Shown here piece after piece: positions 36,455-45,666 of a stretch of 64,000 nt of DNA. Location of the stretch: assembly GCA_963775445.1 (NCBI GenBank), contig CAVZIT010000006.1, forward strand, positions 186,001-250,000. The letters are read 5' to 3'. Source of the stretch: Dokdonella_A sp963775445. Its GTDB lineage: Bacteria > Pseudomonadota > Gammaproteobacteria > Xanthomonadales > Rhodanobacteraceae. The notes below the pieces were generated by a model. The model had not been told where the DNA came from. It was given only the letters and a program-made list of their open reading frames with translations, and did not search any database. The stretch's first letter is position 1. Every line of letters begins with the position of its first letter. The translations under genes and the position numbers were made by a program.

Positions 36455-36664
36455 TCACACTCGTCGGCCGCTTTCGCGCATCAGCTGATCGAAGCGGTCC
36501 CAGCTAAGTCGTCGACGATAGACCTTGTTGGTGGGACGCCATTCGACGGCGCCCTTCGACACCAGCAAGGTGCCGAAGCGCACACCATCCTTCTTCACCA
36601 CGAACTCGATATCCTCGCGACCGAGCGCACGCTCCGGAACGCGAAATGTAACCTTGTGTGCCAT
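36455..36664 (-). CDS. Small conserved protein of unknown function
   Basis: 69 residues: KVTFRVPERALGREDIEFVVKKDG, GTLLVSKGAVEWRP and WDRFDQLMRESGRR. No signal peptide, no cysteines. It resembles small single-domain proteins common in proteobacteria, whose function is unknown to me. Convergent with the DUF1428 gene. Confidence 0.7.
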   Translation of the reverse strand: MAHKVTFRVPERALGREDIEFVVKKDGVRFGTLLVSKGAVEWRPTNKVYRRRLSWDRFDQLMRESGRRV

Positions 36665-36764
36665 CCTCGTTTCCTCGCCGGTAGCTCATACCGCGGCGCG
36701 ACTTCACCGCACGCGATTCACAAGTCGCCCCGGCACGATCCACGCCGTCGCGAACTCCGTCAAT

Positions 36765-37268
36765 CTATGCGCCAATGAAATCCGTCTTGCCGAGTTGCGT
36801 GCCGGCGACGCGCAAGATGTCGTAGGCCGTGGTGCAGTGGAAATAGAGGTTCGGCAGCGTGAACCCGAGCAGGTATTCCTTACCGGTGAAATTCATCTCG
36901 CCGTTGCGCATCTTGAGGTGAATCTTGCGCTCCTCGCTGCCATCGATCTGTTCGGCCTTGAACGACTTGATATAGGCAATCGCGGCGTCGATGCGCGCGT
37001 AAACCTGTTCCAGCGTCGTCTCGTTGTCCTCGAACGACTTCGGCTCCTCGCCGGCCAGTCGCGCCGCGCCACGCGCACCCATGTCGCAGGCTATCTGCAC
37101 CTGCTTGACCAGCGGCAGCATGTCGAAGATCAGTCGCTGTTGCAGCAGCGCATCAGGCTGCGCGTCTTTCGCCTTGGCGTGCGCCTCGCCCTTTTTCAGG
37201 ACATTGGAAAGATTGGTCAGCGCGCGCACGAAAACGGGGACGGACGACGAATACATGGAGATGCTCAT
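36765..37268 (-). CDS. DUF1993 family protein
   Basis: 167 residues from ATG 37268 (GGAAG upstream); seventeen earlier codons are rejected. Seen: MSISMYSSSVPVFVRALTNLSNVL, RLIFDMLPLVKQVQIACDMG, and LPNLYFHCTTAYDILR..G..LGKTDF. These match DUF1993, a DinB/YfiT-like helical bundle family that may bind a metal through the late His. Function unknown. Confidence 0.88.
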   Translation of the reverse strand: MSISMYSSSVPVFVRALTNLSNVLKKGEAHAKAKDAQPDALLQQRLIFDMLPLVKQVQIACDMGARGAARLAGEEPKSFEDNETTLEQVYARIDAAIAYIKSFKAEQIDGSEERKIHLKMRNGEMNFTGKEYLLGFTLPNLYFHCTTAYDILRVAGTQLGKTDFIGA

Positions 37269-37406
37269 GGAAACTTCCTTCGAGGAGTATGAACGACGGC
37301 GTATTGTGCGCATTGACATGCGGCGGCGCCATCACGAATTCAATGGCCCGGAATGTTCTTTTTGCACCCCGCTCCGGCGAGTCACGCCAAGTGAACCGCG
37401 CTCGCT

Positions 37407-37760
37407 TTAGTCGTAACAGGGGCCCGTTTCGCGCACTTCCACGGTGCTCCACTCGGCCGCCGGACATTCGGCGGCGATCGCGAGCGCCTGGTCCATGCTG
37501 TCGCAATCGAGCAGGAAGTAGCCACCGACCATTTCCTTGGCTTCCGCGAACGGGCCGTCGAGCATCGCGCGCTTGCCGCCGCGCATTTGCACCCGAACGC
37601 CCTTCTCATCGGACTTGAGTGCATCGCAGCCGCGCAACACACCCCGGCTTTTCAGCGCATCGGCAAACTGCAGCATGCGATCGTAGGCTTCGTGGCCTTG
37701 CTGCGCGGAACGGGTCCTGCGTTGTCCCCGGGGTTCCATGATGAGAAGCATGTAGGTCAT
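37407..37760 (-). CDS. YCII/DGPF-domain protein, partner of ECF42 sigma factor
   Basis: 117 residues from ATG 37760. Seen: MTYMLLIMEP, the signature LDGPFAEAKEMVGGYFLLDC (residues about 71-90) and CPAAEWSTVEVRE. Known: DGPF proteins are small ferredoxin-like-fold proteins encoded beside ECF42 sigma factors and thought to be their targets. It lies 71 bases downstream of the sigma gene, same strand. Confidence 0.9.
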   Translation of the reverse strand: MTYMLLIMEPRGQRRTRSAQQGHEAYDRMLQFADALKSRGVLRGCDALKSDEKGVRVQMRGGKRAMLDGPFAEAKEMVGGYFLLDCDSMDQALAIAAECPAAEWSTVEVRETGPCYD

Positions 37761-37831
37761 CGGATCTCCTTCGATTGCGATCGTGGGGGTGACGGTGGTC
37801 TTGCGGGCCAATGATCGTGGCGACAGCCGCT

Positions 37832-39127
37832 TCAGTGCGTCAGTGGGCTTGTCGATTCGGGCGAATTCGCGGTGGCGCGTTGCAGCAACAGCTCGCGTTC
37901 GCGCGAATTGCCCGCCAGTGCCGCGGCCCGCTCGAACTCGCGGCGCGCCTCGTCGGTACGCCCCAATTTGTTGAGCAGATCGCCGCGGACGCTCGGCAGC
38001 AGATGATAATCCTTGAGCGCGGGCTCGCCGACCAATGCATCGACGCGCTCGAGTCCCGCAGCAGGGCCGAACGCCATCGCCTCGGCAACTGCGCGGTTGA
38101 GTTCGACCACGGGCGATGGAGCAATCCCGGAAAGCATCTCGTAGAGCGCTGCGATGCGCTTCCAGTCGGTTTGCTCCGCACTCAACGCACGCGCGTGGCA
38201 GGCTGCGATCGCGGCCTGCAGCGCGTATGAGCCGAGTGCTCCACCGAGGGCTTCCGCGCGCGCCAGCGCCGAAAGACCGCGCCGGATCAGGAGTCGATCC
38301 CAGCGCGAGCGGTTCTGTTCCAGCAGCAGGATCGGCGATCCAGTGGCATCGGTGCGCGCCCTCGTTCGCGATGCCTGGATCTCCATCAAGGCAACCAGCC
38401 CATGGACCTCGGGTTCCCGTGGCGCGAGTTCGGCCAGAACGCGACCGAGCCGCAGCGCATCCTCGCAAAGCGCGGGTCGCAGCCAGTCCTCGCCAGCCGT
38501 CGCCGTGTACCCCTCATTGAAGATCAGGTAGATCACCTCGAGCACCGATGCGAATCGCTCAGGGCGCTCCTGCGCGCCCGGCACTTCGAAGGGCACATGC
38601 TTTTCCGCGAGTGTGCGTTTCGCACGTACGATGCGTTGCGCAATCGTGGCTTCGGGAACCAGATAGGCACGTGCGATTTCCGCGGTCGTCAATCCGCCGA
38701 GGAGACGCAAGGTCAGTGCGACACGCGCCTCGGCCGAAAGCACCGGATGACAGGTCGTGAACACCAGGCGCAACAGGTCATCGCCGATGTCATCGTTCAG
38801 AACCACGCCGGCTTCGCTGTCGTAGTCCAGCTCGCTTTCGCGTTCATGGCGCACCATCTCGTGCTTGCGTTCGATCAGCTGGCTGCGACGCAACTGATCG
38901 ATCGCTCGGCGCTTCGCCGTGGTCATCAGCCAGGCCCCTGGGTTATCGGGCACGCCATCCTCGGGCCAGCGTTCCAGCGCGATCACCAGCGCGTCCTGCG
39001 CGAGCTCCTCGGCCACGCCGACGTCGCGCACCATGCGCGCCAGACCTGCGATGAGCCGCGGCGATTCGATGCGCCAGAGCGCATCGATGGTCCGACGGAC
39101 ATCGCCATGATTCGCGACCGTGGTCAT
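37832..39127 (-). CDS. ECF42-type RNA polymerase sigma factor with TPR-like C-terminal extension
   Basis: 431 residues, much longer than a normal ECF (about 200). Residues 10-90: sigma-2 region (DVGVAEELAQDALVIALERWP, NPGAWLMTTAKRRAIDQLRR). Residues 125-180: sigma-4 (LTLRLLGGLTTAEIARAYLVPEATIAQRIVRAKR). From 195 onward: a helical DUF6596/TPR-like extension beginning VLEVIYLIFNEGYTA. Known: ECF42 factors have no anti-sigma and use this extension for control, transcribing linked DGPF genes. Two DGPF genes and a VOC gene flank it here. Confidence 0.92.
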   Translation of the reverse strand: MTTVANHGDVRRTIDALWRIESPRLIAGLARMVRDVGVAEELAQDALVIALERWPEDGVPDNPGAWLMTTAKRRAIDQLRRSQLIERKHEMVRHERESELDYDSEAGVVLNDDIGDDLLRLVFTTCHPVLSAEARVALTLRLLGGLTTAEIARAYLVPEATIAQRIVRAKRTLAEKHVPFEVPGAQERPERFASVLEVIYLIFNEGYTATAGEDWLRPALCEDALRLGRVLAELAPREPEVHGLVALMEIQASRTRARTDATGSPILLLEQNRSRWDRLLIRRGLSALARAEALGGALGSYALQAAIAACHARALSAEQTDWKRIAALYEMLSGIAPSPVVELNRAVAEAMAFGPAAGLERVDALVGEPALKDYHLLPSVRGDLLNKLGRTDEARREFERAAALAGNSRERELLLQRATANSPESTSPLTH

Positions 39128-39251
39128 GGCGATGGATCAGACCATCGACACCCGATCGGCGCAAGTCCGATGCGGCAGGGTATCGAAGGTTCGGACAAGG
39201 ACTTTCAGCCACTTCGCGCGGGCCATTCGAATGGACTTCGCCGCCGTATCG

Positions 39252-39674
39252 TCACGTTCCCATGGGCCTCAAGCAATTGACCATCCATGGCTTGCCGTAG
39301 CGATCGATGAGCATGCCCCAGCGCTGCGCCCAGAAAGTCTCCGCGATCGGCATCTTGATCTCGCCGCCTTCGGCGAGCGCGGCAAAGATGCGCTCTGCTT
39401 CGGCCGGATCATCGACCATGACGTTGATCGTCGTGCCGACCGCCTGCGCGGAATGCTGTGGCGGCCCGTCGGCGCCCATCAGCATCGCGCCGTCGCTTTC
39501 GAGCTGCGTGTGCATGATGTTGTCGAGCGTCTCGGAAGGCATCTGATCGCACATTTCCCGGGGCGCCTCGCGGTAGGTCATCTGTGCGGTGATCTTGCCG
39601 TTGAGCGCCTTGGCGTAGAACGCGAAGGCTTCCCTGGTTTTTCCATTGAAGTTCAGATAAGGGACGATTTGCAT
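39252..39674 (-). CDS. VOC/PhnB-like protein
   Basis: 140 residues from ATG 39674, with AGGAG upstream. Seen: MQIVPYLNFNGKTREAFAFYAKAL, a QLESDGAMLMGADG segment, and ETFWAQRWGMLIDRYGKPWMVNC, typical of PhnB/3-demethylubiquinone-methyltransferase-like members of the vicinal oxygen chelate fold. The enzymatic activity is not known for most. Lies between sigma factor and second DGPF gene on the same strand, so probably in the same regulon. Confidence 0.9.
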   Translation of the reverse strand: MQIVPYLNFNGKTREAFAFYAKALNGKITAQMTYREAPREMCDQMPSETLDNIMHTQLESDGAMLMGADGPPQHSAQAVGTTINVMVDDPAEAERIFAALAEGGEIKMPIAETFWAQRWGMLIDRYGKPWMVNCLRPMGT

Positions 39675-39742
39675 GGCATGCTCCTGGAAGGTTGGATGTG
39701 TGTGTTGGCCGGCCGCCAAGCAACCGACCGGGATGTTTCGTC

Positions 39743-40171
39743 TCAACGTTTGCGCGACGAGGCCTCGGCGCGCAATCGTTGCTCCTGCTCGCGCAATTCC
39801 GGCGTCAATTCGGCACCGAAATCCTCGGCCTCGAACACCGGGCGGATCTCGATTTCGGAGTCGCCGGGCATCGGATTGGGGCAGCGATTCACCCACTCGA
39901 CCGCCTCTTCCATCGATCTGACTTGCCACAACCAGAACCCGGCGACGAGCTCCTTGGTCTCGGCGAACGGGCCGTCGATCACGCTTCGTTTGCTGCCGGA
40001 AAAACGCACGCGTTTGCCTTTCGAACTCGGATGAAGGCCTTCCGCTTCAAGCATCACGCCGGCCTTGACCAGCTGCTCATTGAACTTGCCCATGTCGCTC
40101 AACAGTTTCTCGGTCGGCATGACGCCGGCTTCGGAATCCGCGGTCGCCTTCACCATCACCAAGACTCGCAT
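39743..40171 (-). CDS. YCII/DGPF-domain protein
   Basis: 142 residues from ATG 40171. Seen: MRVLVMVKATADSEAG, IDGPFAETKELVAGFWLWQV (the DGPF signature), PMPGDSEIEIRPVFEAEDF and an Arg/Glu-rich tail. It is the first gene of the run DGPF-VOC-sigma-DGPF, 68 bases upstream of the VOC gene. Known context as for ECF42 modules. Confidence 0.9.
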   Translation of the reverse strand: MRVLVMVKATADSEAGVMPTEKLLSDMGKFNEQLVKAGVMLEAEGLHPSSKGKRVRFSGSKRSVIDGPFAETKELVAGFWLWQVRSMEEAVEWVNRCPNPMPGDSEIEIRPVFEAEDFGAELTPELREQEQRLRAEASSRKR

Positions 40172-40355
40172 CGTTGTCTCCTGTCGGTTCGCAGTTCTGC
40201 TTCCGGAGCGCCGCTTTGTCGCGGTGGCGCAATCCGGGTTCTCACACACGACGAGCCAGAACAAGCCAAATCGACATGCACGAGGGCTTGGCTGATGGAA
40301 AGTGGTTGAAGAAGGCGTCCGCTTGCCCGATGAGCCGAGGCACGAACTTGCGCGG

Positions 40356-40370
40356 GTCCCAATATGGGAC
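40356..40370. promoter_or_regulatory. Palindromic operator upstream of higBA
   Basis: GTCCCAATATGGGAC is an inverted repeat (GTCCC/GGGAC) ending 15 bases before the higB start codon. HigA antitoxins repress their own promoter through short palindromes here, so this is the expected operator position. Not tested. Confidence 0.55.
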
Positions 40371-40385
40371 AAAAATCAGCGCGCC

Positions 40386-40697
40386 ATGCGCGTCATTGCC
40401 CTCTCCACACTCCATGCATGCGGCACCGGCGGGCGCACGGAGCGCCGCGCCGCTGGAGCGATGCTGGCCTGGTACCGCGAAATCCTCCACGCAAGGTGCT
40501 CCCGGCCCGCGGAGCTGCAGTCGCGATTCGGCACCGCAATGCTTACGCGCAATGGCCGCGCGATCTTCGACCTGGGCGACGGCGCGCAGCATATCGACGT
40601 ACGGATCGGTTATCCCCTTCGCATCGTCATCGTCCGTTCCATCGGGACCCACGCGCACGGCGATGTCACGGGTTCACCAACCATTCGAGGCACCGGC
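40386..40697 (+). pseudogene. higB: HigB-like toxin, degenerate, reading into higA
   Basis: 104 codons from ATG 40386. Recognisable HigB features: MRVIALSTL start, WYREI...SRPAELQSRFGTA in the middle, NGRAIFDLG, IGYPLRIVIVRSIGTHA near the end. The usual FWE..P region is replaced by a Cys/Gly/Arg stretch. The normal stop after GTHAxYDxID is absent, so the frame continues directly into HigA. Known: HigB cleaves mRNA on the ribosome and is neutralised by HigA. Loss of conserved residues suggests an inactive toxin. Confidence 0.7.
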
Positions 40698-41057
40698 ATG
40701 AACATACGACCGATCCGAGGCAACGCCGACCATCGCGCCGCGCTCGAAGAAATCGAATCCCTGATCGATGCGAAACCGAGGACGCCGGAGGGCGACCGGC
40801 TCGAGGTGCTGGTTACGCTGGTGGAAGCCTACGAGCGCATCCATTTCCCGCTTGATCTGCCCGACGCGGTGGCTGCGATCAGGTTCTGCATGCAGCAACA
40901 AAAACTAACGATCAAGGACCTCGAATCGGTCATCGGTCGCAGCAACCGCGTCTATGAAGTGCTTGCGCACAAGCGCCCCCTCACCTTGCGCATGATCGCG
41001 GGGCTGCACGAGAAGTTCGGAATTCCGGCCGAAAGCCTGATCAAGCGCCGCACGTGA
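40698..41057 (+). CDS. higA: HigA-type antitoxin (HTH-XRE)
   Basis: 119 residues from ATG 40698. Seen: MNIRPIRGNADHRAALEEIESLID, GDRLEVLVTLVEAYE, and the helix-turn-helix QQKLTIKDLESVIGRSNRVYEVL followed by LTLRMIAGLHEKFGIPAESLI, the standard HigA layout. It looks intact although its toxin is not, a common end state of such modules. Convergent with mrfB, 6 bases apart. Confidence 0.9.
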   Translation: MNIRPIRGNADHRAALEEIESLIDAKPRTPEGDRLEVLVTLVEAYERIHFPLDLPDAVAAIRFCMQQQKLTIKDLESVIGRSNRVYEVLAHKRPLTLRMIAGLHEKFGIPAESLIKRRT

Positions 41058-41063
41058 GTTCCA

Positions 41064-41927
41064 TCATGAGGCGCTGGACATTTTCGGCAGGCGCCGATCT
41101 GCGCAATCGCGCGCGGCAAGGAGCGTTCCGAGCCAATCCCCGAGCCGCATCAGCGTCACGACATCCTGCCGGTTGTGCTCGAGCACGCGAGCGAGGCCCC
41201 GGCTGGTCTGGCCGCGCAACCACGCAAGCCAAGCGGCAGGAGCCTCGGCCCCGGGGAGATCGCCCTCGCGCACAATGCGCAGCACTTCGCGTTCGATCGT
41301 CGCGAGTTTGCAGTTCGAGAAAACGCCGCGATAGGCGCGGCGAGTCGGATGAAGCCAGTCGATATGCGGCAACTCGTCAAGACGATGCGCGATGCGGTTG
41401 AGACGAAAGCGTCCCTTGAGGAGCGGCGCGTCGTAACTCTTGCCGTTGTAACTGGCAAGAATCGTGTCTTCGCCGAGCCAGCCGGCGAACATGCGCAGCA
41501 TCGCGGCTTCACCGGCAACCGTCGTCAGATAGAGCTGACGCACGGTCAGCACGTCCATGCTCCACGAGGCGACTCCGATCATGAAGGCGCGCGTGCCGAC
41601 ACCACCGGCGAGCCCGGTCGTTTCGGTATCGAAACAGAGCAAACGGCGGCGGTCGATTGCCGCTTCGATGCGCGGAACGTGCACCAGCGGTTCGGCCGGA
41701 TACGGCAACGCTCGCTCGAGATAGCGCACTCCAGGCGCGACTTCCTCACCGGCCGGCGCGACGAGCGCGCGATCGGCGCAACGTTCGCGCAGGCGCACGA
41801 GTTTGCGCAGGGAATCGACGCTCGGCATCGCATCCGGGTGGAAGGATCCAGTTGCGGTACTCGGCGAAGACGCGGCGAAACCCGCATCGCGGCGCAGCTG
41901 TCGCAGCCGATCGGCGACGCGGTTCAT
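41064..41927 (-). CDS. mrfB: MrfB/YprB-like exonuclease with RNase H fold
   Basis: 287 residues from ATG 41927, overlapping the helicase stop by ATGA. Seen: DEDD-type exonuclease motifs LLCFDTETTGLAGGVGTRAFMIG (D, E), ILASYNGKSYDAPLLKGRF (D) and LEHNRQDVVTLMRL (final D, with the H two residues ahead of R). Known: in Bacillus subtilis MrfB (YprB) acts with helicase MrfA (YprA) in UvrABC-independent repair of mitomycin C damage. Here the two genes are coupled in the same way. Confidence 0.85.
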   Translation of the reverse strand: MNRVADRLRQLRRDAGFAASSPSTATGSFHPDAMPSVDSLRKLVRLRERCADRALVAPAGEEVAPGVRYLERALPYPAEPLVHVPRIEAAIDRRRLLCFDTETTGLAGGVGTRAFMIGVASWSMDVLTVRQLYLTTVAGEAAMLRMFAGWLGEDTILASYNGKSYDAPLLKGRFRLNRIAHRLDELPHIDWLHPTRRAYRGVFSNCKLATIEREVLRIVREGDLPGAEAPAAWLAWLRGQTSRGLARVLEHNRQDVVTLMRLGDWLGTLLAARDCADRRLPKMSSAS

Positions 41928-44343
41928 GCGCCGAGGAGTGCGAGCACGGCCACCGCGCGCTCGCGCTGCGTCGATGAGGGTTCCTCGGCATTTTGATCCT
42001 TGCGCACGTTCTCGTCCGCACTCGACACCGGCCCGATGCAGGCGGGACAGCCCGCCACGCAATCGCAGGCCTGCACCAGATCGATTGCTTCGCGCACGAG
42101 AAGCGCCGCGCTTCGAAACAGCGGTTCGGCAAGCCCCATGCCGCCCGGGAAATTGTCGTAGAGATAAAGCGTCGGATTGAACTCGGCAGTCGCCCCACCG
42201 GTATCGGCGCGCCGCTCGCATCTCGCCACTGACCGCGACCTGATGGGTCGCGCGTCGCAAACCACGCCGCGTCGCCCGAGCCGACGGCCTTCTGCAGATC
42301 GCGTCCGTCGGCCATCGCGTGCACCGCAGCGACCGTGTGCAAGGCATAAGCCGCACCGAGAAATCCGTCGAGAGCTTCCTGCCGGCTCTCGAACGAAGCC
42401 TCGAGGGCCGTCTGCGTCAGCTGCCACCACAGCGCTGTCGTATGCAGTTCCTGATCGGGCAGCGTCACTGGTCCGTAGCCGATATTCTCGTGGCTGTAGA
42501 AGCGGATTTTCTTGTAACCCGACACGTGGCGCACGACGTGTACCTCGCCGTGATGGCTGGTGCCCTCGCCCGAGTTCGCGCCATCGAAACGGTCGAGCAC
42601 CTTGAGCCGCGTGTAGTCGATCGCCTCGGTGTAGTAGTCGGCCTGCGTGACGCTGACAAACGCCTTGCGCCCCTCCCAATCAAGGCGTTCGACCTGATAC
42701 GGTCGCGACTGCACCATGTAGATCGCGCCTTCGTAGAGCGTCAGCGCAGCGCTCGCGAAATCGACTTCGGCGATGATGCGCTGATGCCCCTCGCTGCGAT
42801 CGACCACGACGAAGTTGCCGTCGGCGACCGAGCGCAGGCTCACCGCGGCGGCCGGGTAGCTGTCCGCGATCCAGTCCCAGCGTTCGCCTTCATGATGCAG
42901 CACGCCCGATTCGGCCAGCACCTCGAGGAACTCGTCGACCACGGCATCGCCGAAACGATCGCCGGATGCGAACGGCAATTCGAACGCGGCGCAGCGAATA
43001 TGATCGAGCAGGATCAGCAACTGGTCGGGCGCGATGCGCGCGTGTTCCGGCGTCGCGCGTTCGAAGAATTCCGGATGGCGCACGACATACTGATCGAGTG
43101 CGTGGCTCGATGCGACCATGACGCCGAGCGAAGGCCGCTGCCGGCGACCCGCACGGCCGAGGCGCTGCCAGGTCGCCGCGATGGAGCCCGGGAAGCCGTT
43201 GAGAATAGCGACATCGAGCGCCCCGATGTCGACGCCCAGTTCGAGCGCCGAGGTACTGACCACGCCATCGATGCCGCCTGCGCGCAAGGCGCGTTCGGTC
43301 GCACGGCGCTCCGTCGGCAGATAACCCCCGCGATAGGCACGAATACGTGCGGGCTTGCGCGGATCATGATCGAAAACATCCTTGAGGTACTTTGTCAGCA
43401 CCTCGACCATGAGTCGCGATTGCGCGAACACGATGGTCTTCATCTTCGAGCGGATGGCGTGGCGCGCGAGCCGCATCGATTGCGAGCGCGCCGAAGCACG
43501 GATACCAAGATCGGGATTGACGACTGGCGGATTCCAAAGCAGCACGTGGCGCTCGCCGCAAGGTGCGCCGCCTTGGGTGATCGCGTGAACGGGTTCGCCG
43601 AGCAGCGCTTCGGCGTGATCCTTCGGATTGCCTATCGTCGCCGAGCACAGGATGAAAGTCGGCGCGACCCCGTAGAACGCGCAAACGCGGCGCAGTCGGC
43701 GAATGACGTTGGCGACGTGGGATCCGAACACGCCCCGGTAACTGTGCACTTCGTCGATGACGACATAGCGAAGCGATTCGAAGAACTGCGCCCACTTGGT
43801 GTGGTGCGGCAGGATCGCCTGGTGCAGCATGTCCGGATTGCTGACGACGATATCGCCCTTGAGCCGGATCGCCCGACGCGCATCGCCCGGCGTGTCGCCA
43901 TCGAACGTGTACGTGCGCACGCCGAGTTCGCCGGCGCGGTTGAGCTCGAGCAACTCGGCGACCTGGTCCTGCGCGAGCGCCTTGGTCGGGAACAGGTACA
44001 AAGCCTTCGCCTGCACCTTGCGCACGCTCTCGATCACCGGCAGGTTGAAGCACAGCGTCTTGCCCGATGCGGTCGGCGTGGCGATCACGACATGCTCCCC
44101 CGCCTGCACGTGGTCCCAGGCCTCGCGCTGGTGGCTGTACAGGCGTTCGATGCCGCGTTCGATCAGTGCCTCGCGTAGATCGTCAGACAACCCCTGCGGA
44201 AATTCCACGTAACGCGCCGGCTGCGCCGCAAGCCGAAAATACCCGGTGATGCGATCGGGGTACTTGCGCGCCCAGCGCTCGATCAACCGCTCGACCGAAC
44301 GCGGCGAGGATTGTGCGGAACGGGTTTCGAGCGAGGTGACCAT
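41924..44343 (-). CDS. mrfA: MrfA/YprA-like DEAD-box helicase with DUF1998-type C-terminus (one frameshift as read)
   Basis: Start ATG 44343. Seen: Q-motif region LYSHQREAWDHV, Walker A ATPTASGKTLCFNLP, DEVH box VVIDEVHSYRG, helicase C-terminal VSTSALELGVDIGALDVAI and QRLGRAGRR. Near 42195, in a GGGG run, the frame changes (one base missing), after which EFNPTLYLYDNFPGGMGLAE and the zinc-binding cluster CDCVAGCPACIGP follow. The corrected length is 806 residues. Known: a 3'-5' DNA helicase partner of MrfB. The indel in a homopolymer is plausibly a read error. Confidence 0.88.
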
Positions 44344-44611
44344 GGCGTGCTCCGAAGGAACACACGCATATAGCGCGGCGGGTTCTCATCTCCTGAGATT
44401 GCCAGCCGATCCATCAGGTGCGCATTCACGCTGCAGGAGTTGCAAATACCGCCGCGAACGGCAACGATCCGCGCCAGAACGATCGGGAAACGCTTTCATG
44501 TGGCGGTACTGTCACAGCGGCAATGGCTGCGATCGACGGGAAGTTCTAGCGCGTTCGCCCGCAGCACCCCGCGTTCAGGCGAGCCTGGATCGAAACGCGC
44601 CATTGCGCTCG

Positions 44612-45664
44612 ATGGTCGGTTGCGCCGCGTGGCTCCTCTGCGTGATGGCTGGCGCATGCATGCCAACGATGGCATCTGCATGCGCTACCTGCGGCTGCAC
44701 CCTCAGCACCGACGCCGCAACCGGCTACAGCGCCGAGCCCGGCTGGCGCTTCGGCGCGGCCTTCACGTTTCTCGATCAGGATCGCCTGCGTCACGGCAGC
44801 AACAGCGCGTCGCCCGAAGAGGTCATCAACAACCCGTCCGATCCCGCAGCCGATGCCAGCGAGATCGAAAAAGACACGGCCAATCGCTACCTCAATCTGA
44901 CCGCGAGCTATATCCCCAACCCGGATTGGGGGATCGATCTGCTGGTGCCGCTGATCTCGCGCGATCACACCACGTATGGCGTACACGCGGCGCCGTTTAC
45001 CCCCGACCAGATCGCGACGGATCAGATCAGTGGCGCGAGCGTCACCGGTCCAGGGGATGCGAGCGTGATCGCGCGTTACCAGGGTTTTCTGCCTACACAC
45101 AATTTCGGTGTCGAGGCTGGAATCAAGTTGCCGACCGGTCGCTATGGCGGCGAGAACGAGGATGGCGATGTCGTCGGCAACCCGGTCCGGTTCCACTCCG
45201 GACCGCTCGCGGGCGAAGCGCTCGACACCAGCCTGCAGGCCGGCACCGGCAGCACCGATCTGATTGTCGGCGCGTATTACTACCAGCCGGTCAGCCAGAA
45301 TTTCGACGCATTCGTCAATGGCCGCTTCCAGGCAGCCGTGGCGGAACGCCTTGATGCGGCGGAAGACGATTTCCGCCCGGGCGACCAGTCCACGCTGACC
45401 GCGGGCCTGCGTTACGAGGCGCATGCCAACTGGGTGCCGCAGCTGCAACTCAACCTGCTGCACAAAAGTGCCGACACCGGCGCGCTTGCCGACCGTCCGA
45501 ACAGTGCCGGCACCATCGCCTATTTGGGTGGCGGCATCAGCGCAAGCTTGCGCCAAAACCTGCAGATCTACGGTTTCGTGCAAGTGCCGGTCTACAGCCA
45601 CCTCGATGGGTATCAGTTGTTTCCACGCTGGATTGCAACGCTTGGCATCAGCATGGCACTGTAG
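44612..45664 (+). CDS. Outer-membrane beta-barrel protein, MetA-pathway/transporter-like
   Basis: 350 residues from ATG 44612. Seen: a signal peptide ending near TMASA, an N-terminal CATCGCTL cysteine motif, and repeated amphipathic strands with aromatic ends (WRFGAAFTFLDQ, YLNLTASYIPN, FGVEAGIKLPTGRYG, DLIVGAYYYQP) to a final WIATLGISMAL. Known: such barrels (Phenol_MetA_deg-like) are thought to carry hydrophobic compounds. Followed after 2 bases by a thioredoxin-like gene, perhaps serving the two CxxC cysteines. Confidence 0.75.
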   Translation: MVGCAAWLLCVMAGACMPTMASACATCGCTLSTDAATGYSAEPGWRFGAAFTFLDQDRLRHGSNSASPEEVINNPSDPAADASEIEKDTANRYLNLTASYIPNPDWGIDLLVPLISRDHTTYGVHAAPFTPDQIATDQISGASVTGPGDASVIARYQGFLPTHNFGVEAGIKLPTGRYGGENEDGDVVGNPVRFHSGPLAGEALDTSLQAGTGSTDLIVGAYYYQPVSQNFDAFVNGRFQAAVAERLDAAEDDFRPGDQSTLTAGLRYEAHANWVPQLQLNLLHKSADTGALADRPNSAGTIAYLGGGISASLRQNLQIYGFVQVPVYSHLDGYQLFPRWIATLGISMAL

Positions 45665-45666
45665 CG

